The position numbers and the translations under genes are program-made. From contig NZ_QULW01000003.1 in assembly GCF_003481825.1 (NCBI RefSeq), positions 166,434 to 230,433 of the forward strand: a stretch of DNA of 64,000 nt. Reading direction: 5' to 3'. Positions 26,303-35,271 of the stretch are shown here, one piece after another. Within the stretch, counting starts at the first letter, position 1, and the number at the start of each line of letters is the position of its first letter. The notes below the pieces were generated by a model that worked only from the letters and a program-made list of their open reading frames with translations, was not told where the DNA came from and ran no database searches. The DNA is from Clostridium sp. OM02-18AC (lineage in GTDB: Bacteria > Bacillota > Clostridia > Lachnospirales > Lachnospiraceae).

Positions 26303-28438
26303 TCATCCGATAAATAATGCCATACCCTGCTCAACACCCAAATCAAGTCCCATCTCATCCGTATACTGGGTATCTAAAATCAGTTCATAGAAATCTTCCA
26401 GATCCTCTGAAATCGGCCGTAACATCCCGGCACCATTCATTTTTTCAAACTCTTTGTCATAAATACTGACACAATATTGCTGGGCTTTCCGCAATGTACC
26501 TTTCGTATATCCCTGAAAACGCAGTTGCTGTAAAATCTGGCCAGCTTCTTCCTCCCGATTGATAAAAACAGTTTTATTGCCTTCTTCAATCAGACGGAAT
26601 TCATTTCCGACTTTCGCAAAATGATAATCCTTGTTTTTAAATTCAGACAGTACCTCTTTTTTATCCATCTGATCTTCTTTATAATGGTATAACATCTTAA
26701 AATAACAGGTAATACTTTCTGGATCTGAAAGATCAGCACCATCTTTTAAAAGAGATTTGGCCGCATCCATCTGTTGTCTCTGGCTTGGGACATTCTCTGC
26801 ACCTTCAAAATCAAAAATATAAACCCGGCTATCCTGGAGCGGCCGTTTTCCTTCCCTGTTGCATCTTCCTGCTGCCTGGATCATAGAATCTACACCTGCG
26901 ATCTGGCGGTACACGGTTTCAAAATCAAGATCAACCCCTGCCTCTACCAGGCTGGTAGAAATCAGGATACATGTTTCTCCCTGCTTCAGCCGGCTGCGTA
27001 TCAATTTCAAAACTCTTCTTCTATGATTGGGATACATCGTCGTTGATAAATGAAATACACCATCGCCCTTCAAACGCTGATACAGATGTTGTGCCCGTTT
27101 TTTGGTATTCACAACACAAAGTGCCTGATGTTCTCCCAGCAGACGTTCTGCCATGACTTCCTCGGACACGACTCCAATATTTTCAAACTGTGCCCGTTTA
27201 AAGAAAGAAAACTGTTCTTCCATTCTTGGGCATAGCTCCGTAATCTTCCATGATTTTTGAAACAACTCTGTGAATGCAGGCTGCGTAGCGGTGCACAAAA
27301 CAATGCTGGAGCGATAATTTGCTGCCAATTCCTCTAACATCAACAGACAAGGTTTTAGATATTCAATTGGAAACATCTGTGCTTCATCAAATATGATTAC
27401 ACTATTAGCAATGTTATGAAGTTTTCTGCATTTTGACGATTTGCTGGCAAACAAAGATTCAAAAAACTGTACATTCGTCGTCACCACAACCGGCTTGTCC
27501 CAATTTTCCGATGCCAGCTGCATGGGCCGGAGCTCTTCTGAACTGGTATAATCCACATTGCTATGATGTTCCAGAACATTCTGCTCTCCTAAAATCTCCC
27601 GAAATACAGCCGCATTCTGCTCGATGATACTGGTGTAAGGAATGACATAAATAATATGATCCATATGGTGTGCTGCCGCATGACAGAGGGCAAATGCAAG
27701 CGATGCCACTGTTTTTCCGCCGCCTGTTGGAACAGTCAGCCGGAACAAACCACGTTCTGCGCTCTGCCCTGTTTCCATGCAATGCTGTAAAATTTCGGTT
27801 CGTCTTCCATTGATTGTATCAATATCTTTCACGTTCAGCCAATCCACAATATGATCTTCAAGTTTTTTCAAGAGAACATTCATAGCTTCGCCCTGTTCCC
27901 GCTCCGTCTTACCGTTTTGCATAAAACATTCCGTATCCAGAAAATCCGCATCTACCAGACAGGAATACAGCATACGGATAAATACGCTCAATGAGAAATC
28001 CGGATCTGGCGTCATGTTCGGATCAAACGGCATTGTTTGCAATTGCGGAAATGTTATCTCATCCACATAATGATGATAATCCGGTATTTTCTTTTTCAAT
28101 CGACCAACCAGTGAGGAACGTTCGGACTTATTTCCGTAATCCGGTAGCCCCGCATGGTGACCTGCGATACAATATTCTAATATCGGATAAAGTCCGCCCT
28201 TTTTCTCGCACTCCTGCGCACCGGCTGTCGCATGATCAACCCGGTCATCGCTTTCCGTTTGAATCTTTTTTTGGAATTCATCAGAATACTTTCCTATGTC
28301 ATGAAGCATTCCACAACAGTATCCCCAGTCCTGTTTGCAAAAAGCATCTGCAAAAATTCCTGCCAGATTCGCAGTCCCCTCCAAATGATCCAAAACCGAC
28401 TGTTGCCGTTCTCCATCTTTGTGTGCAATATATTTCAC
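26303..28438 (-). CDS. cas3: Cas3 HD nuclease-helicase (type I-C)
   Basis: About 711 residues. HD nuclease domain at the N-terminus (YCCGMLHDIGKYSDEF, then YCIAGHHAG), helicase Walker A TVPTGGGKT, DEAQ box (IIFDEAQ), LCTATQ motif III and QAAGRCNREG motif VI. The start was placed at the GTG at 28438, preceded by GGAAAGGA; an upstream ATG at 28474 lacks a ribosome binding site. It degrades target DNA recruited by Cascade. Follows the HIRAN gene by 45 nt. Confidence 0.95.
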   Translation of the reverse strand: MKYIAHKDGERQQSVLDHLEGTANLAGIFADAFCKQDWGYCCGMLHDIGKYSDEFQKKIQTESDDRVDHATAGAQECEKKGGLYPILEYCIAGHHAGLPDYGNKSERSSLVGRLKKKIPDYHHYVDEITFPQLQTMPFDPNMTPDPDFSLSVFIRMLYSCLVDADFLDTECFMQNGKTEREQGEAMNVLLKKLEDHIVDWLNVKDIDTINGRRTEILQHCMETGQSAERGLFRLTVPTGGGKTVASLAFALCHAAAHHMDHIIYVIPYTSIIEQNAAVFREILGEQNVLEHHSNVDYTSSEELRPMQLASENWDKPVVVTTNVQFFESLFASKSSKCRKLHNIANSVIIFDEAQMFPIEYLKPCLLMLEELAANYRSSIVLCTATQPAFTELFQKSWKITELCPRMEEQFSFFKRAQFENIGVVSEEVMAERLLGEHQALCVVNTKKRAQHLYQRLKGDGVFHLSTTMYPNHRRRVLKLIRSRLKQGETCILISTSLVEAGVDLDFETVYRQIAGVDSMIQAAGRCNREGKRPLQDSRVYIFDFEGAENVPSQRQQMDAAKSLLKDGADLSDPESITCYFKMLYHYKEDQMDKKEVLSEFKNKDYHFAKVGNEFRLIEEGNKTVFINREEEAGQILQQLRFQGYTKGTLRKAQQYCVSIYDKEFEKMNGAGMLRPISEDLEDFYELILDTQYTDEMGLDLGVEQGMALFIG

Positions 28439-28483
28439 AGTACATTCCTTTCCGCGCAATGCGCAACGAAACAAACACCTTCT

Positions 28484-28798
28484 CTATTCTTCACTTTTTA
28501 TTCCTGTATCTGTGATCTTACATAACACACCCTGATCCAAAACAAATAAAATCTTTCCCTTTGCCGTATCTCCAATCTTATCATACAATCTTCCGGCACT
28601 CATGGATTCCCCCTTTACGGTATAAGGACTATTCGCCACATAACCACATTTTCCGAGACCTTTTACCATCACCTGAATGGCTTCTTTGTCAAATTCATTG
28701 TCCGGTTCTTTTACGAGTTGGACTTTCATGCCCTTCTCCATAAAATCCGTACCGTAATAATGTTTACAGCCAGAAATTGTAAAATATAATTCTGCCAT
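28484..28798 (-). CDS. Small HIRAN-domain protein heading the cas operon
   Basis: 104 residues consisting only of a HIRAN-like fold: a start strand MAELYFTISGCKHYYG, then VQLVKEPDNEFDKEAIQVM and LGKCGYVANSPYTV, the pattern of HIRAN domains that bind DNA 3' ends in helicases such as HLTF. GAGGAGGG precedes the ATG. A -10 like TATAAT lies 37 nt upstream on the same strand, so this may be the first gene of the I-C operon. It is not a standard I-C component. Confidence 0.72.
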   Translation of the reverse strand: MAELYFTISGCKHYYGTDFMEKGMKVQLVKEPDNEFDKEAIQVMVKGLGKCGYVANSPYTVKGESMSAGRLYDKIGDTAKGKILFVLDQGVLCKITDTGIKSEE

Positions 28799-28890
28799 AT
28801 ACACCCTCCTCATATAATGTTCTTGTTGTGTTACATTATAATTGTATAGGTGTACTATAAAAATGCCAGGTATTTAAGATACTGGATATT

Positions 28891-31800
28891 TCTGGAATTT
28901 GTGCTTACGTGAGGAAAGCGAGCCTCATACTTATGACAGCTCCGGTATTCTAGCTTATTTCAATCCACGCTTCCGCGAGGGAAGCGACAGAATGCCCTGG
29001 AAAACATCGTTCGGAATATTGCATTTCAATCCACGCTTCCGCGAGGGAAGCGACTTTGTGTACCCCGCACCTGTTGAGTTGTACGGAGATTTCAATCCAC
29101 GCTTCCGCGAGGGAAGCGACTAAAGACCGCGCCGGACCCACAGAGGGCAGCAGAGATTTCAATCCACGCTTCCGCGAGGGAAGCGACGCAGGTAAAGGTG
29201 ATGAACCGGGTGTACAGAATATTTCAATCCACGCTTCCGCGAGGGAAGCGACTTTATCCGGGTCTACAGTGAGTGTGTAATTATAATTTCAATCCACGCT
29301 TCCGCGAGGGAAGCGACAATGACTCTCCCAGAAGCGCAGCTGATACGATACTGATTTCAATCCACGCTTCCGCGAGGGAAGCGACAAAACGGAACCGGAA
29401 TGGACTTGTCACTCAGACGATTTCAATCCACGCTTCCGCGAGGGAAGCGACGTTGCTATTAACCCATCAGGAAGTTTTAAAGTAATTTCAATCCACGCTT
29501 CCGCGAGGGAAGCGACAACTGGGCGACGTTCTACGCAAAGGACTTCCCAATTTCAATCCACGCTTCCGCGAGGGAAGCGACCAAGAGGGCTTCGCCAGCT
29601 GACTTCCTCTGAAAAATTTCAATCCACGCTTCCGCGAGGGAAGCGACCAACACACGCTTTTTCAATCACGATCTTGCAGTCATTTCAATCCACGCTTCCG
29701 CGAGGGAAGCGACCCGCTCTGCTTCGAAATCTAAAATCTTGAATCATATTTCAATCCACGCTTCCGCGAGGGAAGCGACGACAAGGGCGTGAACCTTTCC
29801 AGAGATACCGTTAAATTTCAATCCACGCTTCCGCGAGGGAAGCGACGGTATCTGCGGAGTTCTTATGGATAACGGGGATTAATTTCAATCCACGCTTCCG
29901 CGAGGGAAGCGACTTGCCGTGCTTGCTATTGGCAGCAGCAGGAAACCATTTCAATCCACGCTTCCGCGAGGGAAGCGACAGCGGCCACATCTGAACTCTT
30001 TTTGGTATGCTTTTATTTCAATCCACGCTTCCGCGAGGGAAGCGACGTGTATTCTATGGTGTCATTCGTCCGCTTCCGATTTCAATCCACGCTTCCGCGA
30101 GGGAAGCGACATGTGTCGCGAACGTGTGCCGAAGCAAGTGCGGATTTCAATCCACGCTTCCGCGAGGGAAGCGACGATGGTAATCGAGGTTTATAACCAC
30201 ATTATGGAGATTTCAATCCACGCTTCCGCGAGGGAAGCGACCTTTCCATACGACGCATGGCTTCGATCACCCTGATTTCAATCCACGCTTCCGCGAGGGA
30301 AGCGACGGCGAGCTTGGCAATCATGCCGGAGGCTGAGAAATTTCAATCCACGCTTCCGCGAGGGAAGCGACTGAGCCAGTCAAGGTACGGGTAGTATTTC
30401 CTTGCGATTTCAATCCACGCTTCCGCGAGGGAAGCGACCGAGCTTGCAAAAATCAGCGTGGAGATCACGCTGATTTCAATCCACGCTTCCGCGAGGGAAG
30501 CGACAATGCCACAATCCTTTTTCGTGACCGGCTTTCAGATTTCAATCCACGCTTCCGCGAGGGAAGCGACAGAAGATGATGTTGGAGCGGAGGATACCTG
30601 GAAATTTCAATCCACGCTTCCGCGAGGGAAGCGACAAAATATACTGGTGGGCTATCTGTACGACCAGATAATTTCAATCCACGCTTCCGCGAGGGAAGCG
30701 ACTTCGGCTCATGCGGGAATCATACGGGCAGTGCATATTTCAATCCACGCTTCCGCGAGGGAAGCGACTCAGACCCGTTCGATCCGCCATTTCCTGGAGG
30801 AATTTCAATCCACGCTTCCGCGAGGGAAGCGACTTCACTGGATCCGGATAACAAACAGATCTATGGGAATTTCAATCCACGCTTCCGCGAGGGAAGCGAC
30901 AAATATGGAATTAGAGCGGTTCGCCCGCTTGCTAATTTCAATCCACGCTTCCGCGAGGGAAGCGACTTCATCTTTATTGATATAGCAAGTATTTCCAAAC
31001 TATTTCAATCCACGCTTCCGCGAGGGAAGCGACCTTATGAAGATACAGGAATGTGTGCAAAGTATGATTTCAATCCACGCTTCCGCGAGGGAAGCGACCT
31101 GATGCACCGATATATGGCAAGGGCATCAAATTATTTCAATCCACGCTTCCGCGAGGGAAGCGACCATATCACCAAGGTCAAGGTTAATGACAACCATTAT
31201 TTCAATCCACGCTTCCGCGAGGGAAGCGACGTCACCCACGCCTGAATTTGCTATTGCATCATTATTTCAATCCACGCTTCCGCGAGGGAAGCGACGCAGG
31301 AGCGTGGCGGATGGAAAACCGATGCAGTAATATTTCAATCCACGCTTCCGCGAGGGAAGCGACGCAGGCACAATACTATCTGGACGGCGCTGTCATATTT
31401 CAATCCACGCTTCCGCGAGGGAAGCGACGGCAGAGATGCGGGAGGTGTTGCTGAAAATATCAATTTCAATCCACGCTTCCGCGAGGGAAGCGACAATATC
31501 ACTGTCAGCATCATATTCAGTGTTGGAAATTTCAATCCACGCTTCCGCGAGGGAAGCGACTGATATGCACCATACCTATTTGACACATCAGCAATTTCAA
31601 TCCACGCTTCCGCGAGGGAAGCGACAATGAGTCCTCCGGCATCCAGACGGCTACAGGCGTGATTTCAATCCACGCTTCCGCGAGGGAAGCGACACACCTT
31701 GCTTTTATTCGTGGACGGCATAGACTGATTTCAATCCACGCTTCCGCGAGGGAAGCGACGTTCATTGGTTTTTTCCCCGGCCACGGTCACGCCGATTTCA

Positions 31801-32419
31801 ATCCACGCTTCCGCGAGGGAAGCGACAAATACATTCTCGGCATACTTGCGGCACTGATATGATTTCAATCCACGCTTCCGCGAGGGAAGCGACAAATACG
31901 GGCAAAAAGCGGGGTGTTATATCAATATTTCAATCCACGCTTCCGCGAGGGAAGCGACCGCAGGGGCGAGTACAAGATTGTAAATACCACAATTTCAATC
32001 CACGCTTCCGCGAGGGAAGCGACGTTACAAAGATAAGGGTAAACGATACAGTAACCGATTTCAATCCACGCTTCCGCGAGGGAAGCGACGCAAAATGCCG
32101 AGAACTAAAACACCATGAGGGCATTTCAATCCACGCTTCCGCGAGGGAAGCGACGCCATACTACCTCCGCTCCTGTAAACAAAAATCCATTTCAATCCAC
32201 GCTTCCGCGAGGGAAGCGACAAGGAGGACGATAACGATGCTGAAACCGTATAAGATTTCAATCCACGCTTCCGCGAGGGAAGCGACCCGATTGCTCTTAC
32301 AACCGGATTCGCAGATGCAAATTTCAATCCACGCTTCCGCGAGGGAAGCGACACAATTCCGTTCGGGATAGATCTGTGCATCTGCTTATTTCAATCCACG
32401 CTTCCGCGAGGGAAGCGAC
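28891..32419 (-). CRISPR. CRISPR array 2, type I-C-like, 53 intact repeats plus a degenerate terminal one
   Basis: 32-nt repeats; on the minus strand they start GTCGCTTCC and end GTGGATTGAAAT, stem CGCTTCC/GGAAGCG with a 5-nt loop. Intact repeats run from 28957 to 32419, spacers 33-36 nt. A decayed repeat at 28891-28922 keeps most of the stem and marks the leader-distal end, giving 53 spacers. It lies upstream of the cas operon, with its leader at the right (32420 on). The repeat differs from array 1 by one extra stem pair, and Cas5 of system 1 is the likely processor. Confidence 0.98.
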
Positions 32420-32685
32420 AGCAAATGTGTACAATTTTCTCGTGCATATCTGCAAAAATCATAGCACGACTTACAAACTAATAATAATATTTCTTTTTCA
32501 TATCGTCAAGCAAATAAAATATTCTTATTGGAAGACGTGCGAATCCACACGTATTTTTATGTGTACTTGCGACTCGCACCTCATATTCAATGACATGCAT
32601 ACATGCTTTCCACAATTGCCTAAGATTTGATAATGAAAACTTATTTTATTATGAAGTAATCATTAATCAATACTCCACTCCGAAA
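32420..32685 (-). promoter_or_regulatory. Leader of array 2, with conserved leader inverted repeat at 32537-32579
   Basis: On the minus strand a promoter-like TTGACG, 17 nt, TATTAT lies between the conserved element and the first repeat. Element arms are GTGCGAATC (32537-32545) and GACTCGCAC (32571-32579), with loop motif TTATGTGTACTT. The single arm mismatch becomes a G-U pair in the minus-strand RNA. No gene is seen in this stretch. Confidence 0.72.
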
Positions 32686-33357
32686 TCATATCGTTTTCAA
32701 AATCTGCTGTACAACTTCTGACAGAATTAATGCTGTCACTTTTTTGTTTCCAGATTCAAGTTCCGGTTTCCCGCATCTAAAGTGGTCTTTATGATCTGAT
32801 ACGCAGCAGTTCTTATACCAACACTCTCCCATCAGAGTTCCTTTTATAGACCACTTTTCATTTTCAGTCAACTCACCTGCCAATGATTTCATGACACGCT
32901 CTGTGGAAAACCGTTTAAAACCAGACAAATATTGTATTGTTTTTTCACCTTTAATTTTCGATAAATTAATTCTATGATTTTCCATTGCTGAAAGAATCTC
33001 GTCCCGCGCATTAATTTTATCTTTCTTTCCTGTACCTGTCCATGAAATTAGTTTATCAAATGCCAAAATTAAATATTCAAAACAAATCATATCCAAGATA
33101 ACAATATGACCGTTCGACTGATTAGCCAATTGCTTTAAAATACGATACTTATTCCTTATATCCTGGTTATCTAATACATAATCAAATGCAATATAATAGA
33201 TGTCATCCGAAACAGGTTGTAACTGATAGATTGCATCCAATATACCTTGATTACTCTCTTTGCTTTCAACGACAAATTCACCATCAAAGAAATGTTGATT
33301 CACCAATTGCCAGAAATGAAAACCTGCACCGGTATCTTCTGTCCACAAATACTTCAT
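32686..33357 (-). CDS. Hypothetical protein, third gene of a three-gene cassette
   Basis: 223 residues; I do not recognise the family. It has a mostly soluble, mixed alpha/beta character: MKYLWTEDTGAGFHFW at the N-terminus, a central strand-like GHIVILDMICFEYLIL, and a Lys/Glu-rich C-terminal half ending KKVTALILSEVVQQIL. A late segment has CxxxxC-like spacing (WYKNCCVSDHKDHFRCGKPE), possibly a metal site. It starts 1 nt after the P-loop gene, so the two are translationally coupled. Being between two CRISPR loci hints at, but does not show, a defence role. Confidence 0.7.
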   Translation of the reverse strand: MKYLWTEDTGAGFHFWQLVNQHFFDGEFVVESKESNQGILDAIYQLQPVSDDIYYIAFDYVLDNQDIRNKYRILKQLANQSNGHIVILDMICFEYLILAFDKLISWTGTGKKDKINARDEILSAMENHRINLSKIKGEKTIQYLSGFKRFSTERVMKSLAGELTENEKWSIKGTLMGECWYKNCCVSDHKDHFRCGKPELESGNKKVTALILSEVVQQILKTI

Positions 33358-33358
33358 A

Positions 33359-33760
33359 TCACACTTCCTCTTCCAGTGTTATCTTATTATCCTTCAATTT
33401 TAGCACTTTGAAACTTTTATCTGAAACATTTAAACCATCACAATTTCTCAAAAAGAGCATATATTGATTTGAAAATTCGAAATTAATAAATTTTCGTATA
33501 TCATCAGTGATCAAAATGTCGGCATTATCAATCACAACAAAACTATTTCTGCACTTTTTAAGATCTTCCAGAATATTTTCCGATTTATAATTAAATAGCT
33601 TAATAGCATGATACTCATCTGTCAGTTTCAAATCTTCAAGGATCTCATAGAGAACTGTTTTTCCTGTTCCACTGTCTCCTCCGACAAGAGTAATTCGGTC
33701 ATCGAAAGACAAATTATAGAAAAAAGGGGCTGCCTGAAAAGCAATGTTTTTATAAATCAT
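33359..33760 (-). CDS. Small P-loop NTPase
   Basis: About 133 residues with Walker A GGDSGTGKTVLYEIL near residue 27 and a Walker B-like strand NSFVVIDNADIL near residue 72. This is the size of a bare nucleotide-binding core with no added domain. The start at 33760 (MIYKNIAF) follows AGGAGAG and overlaps the upstream gene's end by 11 nt. It is flanked by two proteins of unknown function in the same operon. ATP binding is a fair inference, the cellular role unknown. Confidence 0.72.
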   Translation of the reverse strand: MIYKNIAFQAAPFFYNLSFDDRITLVGGDSGTGKTVLYEILEDLKLTDEYHAIKLFNYKSENILEDLKKCRNSFVVIDNADILITDDIRKFINFEFSNQYMLFLRNCDGLNVSDKSFKVLKLKDNKITLEEEV

Positions 33761-34202
33761 CTTCCTCTCTCCTTTCGTACTCTCTGCTCCACCAGGCTTG
33801 ATACCCTGCATTGCCTGTCACTATATCTTTATTGTTAAAACACAGTTTAGCCTTGTCTGGAATTTCAACATAACTTGGTCGTGACATACAAATTTTTATA
33901 TTGTCCATCTGAAATATCAATTTAAGAACATTAGGTCCACATTCCTCAACACATACTATTTTATCTGGATGTTTTACAATATTTAATAAAGTCTTGCAGC
34001 CGGAAGATAAATTTCTGATGGTTCCCAGTCCATATTTTGTTTCTATATGCTTATCTGTTGTTAAAACTGCATCATCAACCTGATAAATAAGCTTCTTATC
34101 CTGTTCCGTCATTTCTTCATTACTGGTATTTAAATTAAAATAAAGATCATTTTTTAGAATCCAATTGGGAGACGATTTCTTTTCTGTATAAATATCAATC
34201 AT
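33750..34202 (-). CDS. DUF4869-like protein, first gene of the cassette
   Basis: 150 residues. The middle segment NLSSGCKTLLNIVKHPDKI followed by ECGPNVLKLIF resembles the DUF4869 pattern (a Ser-Gly-x-Lys-Thr-Leu block, then a Cys-Gly-xx-Cys-like region), which is frequent in Firmicutes and of unknown function. A C-terminal part has IPDKAKLCFNNKDIVTGN. No signal peptide or membrane segment. It precedes the P-loop gene with an overlap, so the three genes form one operon. The 275 bp between 34203 and 34477 hold nothing I can identify. Confidence 0.6.
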   Translation of the reverse strand: MIDIYTEKKSSPNWILKNDLYFNLNTSNEEMTEQDKKLIYQVDDAVLTTDKHIETKYGLGTIRNLSSGCKTLLNIVKHPDKIVCVEECGPNVLKLIFQMDNIKICMSRPSYVEIPDKAKLCFNNKDIVTGNAGYQAWWSREYERREEDDL

Positions 34203-34477
34203 ATCAATTCACCTGTTCTTTCTTATTCGTAACATCTCTCTAATTTGAGGTTTGCTAAATTACTGATTTTTTCTTTTATACCTTACACCGATTCTCTATA
34301 CAGCCGTAACCTACAACCACTTTTCTAGCTTCTGTATTACATGAAATATTCACATTGCTGATAATAAACCTCTGCTTCTTTTTTTTCATGAAAGACACTA
34401 ATATATCTGTTTTCTGTTCTTTTCTGTATTGTTTCAAGCCGTCAATATATAAATTTCGGTTATCACCCAATATGATA

Positions 34478-34509
34478 ATTTCAATCCACACTTCCGCGAA
34501 GGAAGTGAC
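34478..34509 (-). CRISPR. Orphan single CRISPR repeat
   Basis: One 32-nt repeat with no partner and so no spacer. On the minus strand it ends GTGGATTGAAAT and has a perfect stem CACTTCC/GGAAGTG around TTCGC; compared with array 2 one G-C pair has become A-T on both sides, so the stem is kept. A complete leader lies directly to the right. It may be the seed or the collapsed remains of an array. Confidence 0.85.
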
Positions 34510-34670
34510 TCCACATATGCACAATTATTCGCCCATCATAACATTTATAACGAACCTCACAAAATAATCTTATTATTTTTCCACAGTGCTGTCAACCTTA
34601 TAAAAACACTGCAATTTTTCAGTGCGAATCCAACTCTGATCTTATGTGTGCTTCCAATTCGCACTAGACA
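34510..34670 (-). promoter_or_regulatory. Leader of the orphan repeat, with conserved inverted repeat at 34621-34665
   Basis: Minus-strand TTGACA, then 17 nt and TAAGAT, aligns base for base with the array 3 leader, including a shared ATTATTTTGTGAG. The inverted repeat has perfect arms AGTGCGAAT (34621-34629) and ATTCGCACT (34657-34665); relative to array 1 two arm positions changed with their partners. Loop motif CTTATGTGTGCTT. It lies 112 nt from the repeat. Confidence 0.72.
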
Positions 34671-34685
34671 CTTTCATTGATTTTC

Positions 34686-34868
34686 TTAACAATATGATAA
34701 TTCTTTATAACCTGAATTTTCTCTCTCAAGCATTCTGAATAGATAATCAACTCTTCTGTTTTCACGTTTTCTTTGAGCTTTTGCTTCATGTCTTTCGTAC
34801 TTTTTACTGGAAAACTTTGTTATCTTTTCGCCGCGTTCAAGAGCCGCTTTGTATTTATCGTGTTCATT
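34686..34868 (-). pseudogene. C-terminal fragment of a basic protein, cut by the mobile element
   Basis: Sixty codons open up to the element boundary and ending in TAA, reading NEHDKYKAALERGEK, then a Lys/Arg/Glu-rich helix and YKELSYC. It has no start. On the far side of the element (41503-41937) a gene ends abruptly at the opposite boundary; these could be two halves of one gene, but the frame does not join perfectly by eye, so this is only suggested. Confidence 0.45.
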
Positions 34869-34872
34869 AGGT

Positions 34873-34892
34873 CAGTTTACAAGGAACTACAC
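34873..34892 (+). repeat. Left terminal inverted repeat of the mobile element
   Basis: 20 bp, 19 of which match the reverse complement of 41480-41499. Confidence 0.75.
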
Positions 34893-34917
34893 GCAGACCA
34901 CGAAACGGGGGCTGCTG

Positions 34918-34981
34918 ACAACAAATAAAGGCTGAGTATCAAGCACCGGGAAAGTGCGAGATATTCAGCCTGTTTTGTTGT
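34918..34981. repeat. Long hairpin near the left end of the element
   Basis: Outer arms ACAACAAA / TTTTGTTGT and inner arms AGGCTGAGTATC / GATATTCAGCCT around a GC-rich loop. It may be a terminator shielding the host from element transcription, or part of a transfer or recombination site. A stretch after it (to 35270) contains no convincing gene. Confidence 0.5.
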
Positions 34982-35271
34982 CCGGGGTTTCCAAAGGGGC
35001 TTGCCCCTTGGCACACGACTTTGCTTGCAAAGTGTAGTGTGTTATACGCTCTGTCGGCGTTGCTGCGAAAATAAGGTTGCCGCCGGGGAGGGCAAAGGCG
35101 TTTGAAGCAGCAGGAAAACAGGGTTGTGATTGCGTGACGTGGAGCCGCAAGCGCAGGACTGGTTTCATCAGCAGACGGGGCGTATATGAAAGTCCCCGTT
35201 CCTCGTTCTACACCGAACTTGTGGACACACTCCGTAAAAACTGAAATTTTAGACTATTTGTAAATAAACTT

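Noticed and set aside
34276..34524. 82-codon minus-strand frame overlapping the orphan repeat
   Set aside because: Its start lies in the leader and it runs through the repeat; composition is not protein-like.
34965..35168. 67-codon minus-strand frame at the left end of the mobile element
   Set aside because: Low-quality composition in a non-coding end region; no ribosome binding site.
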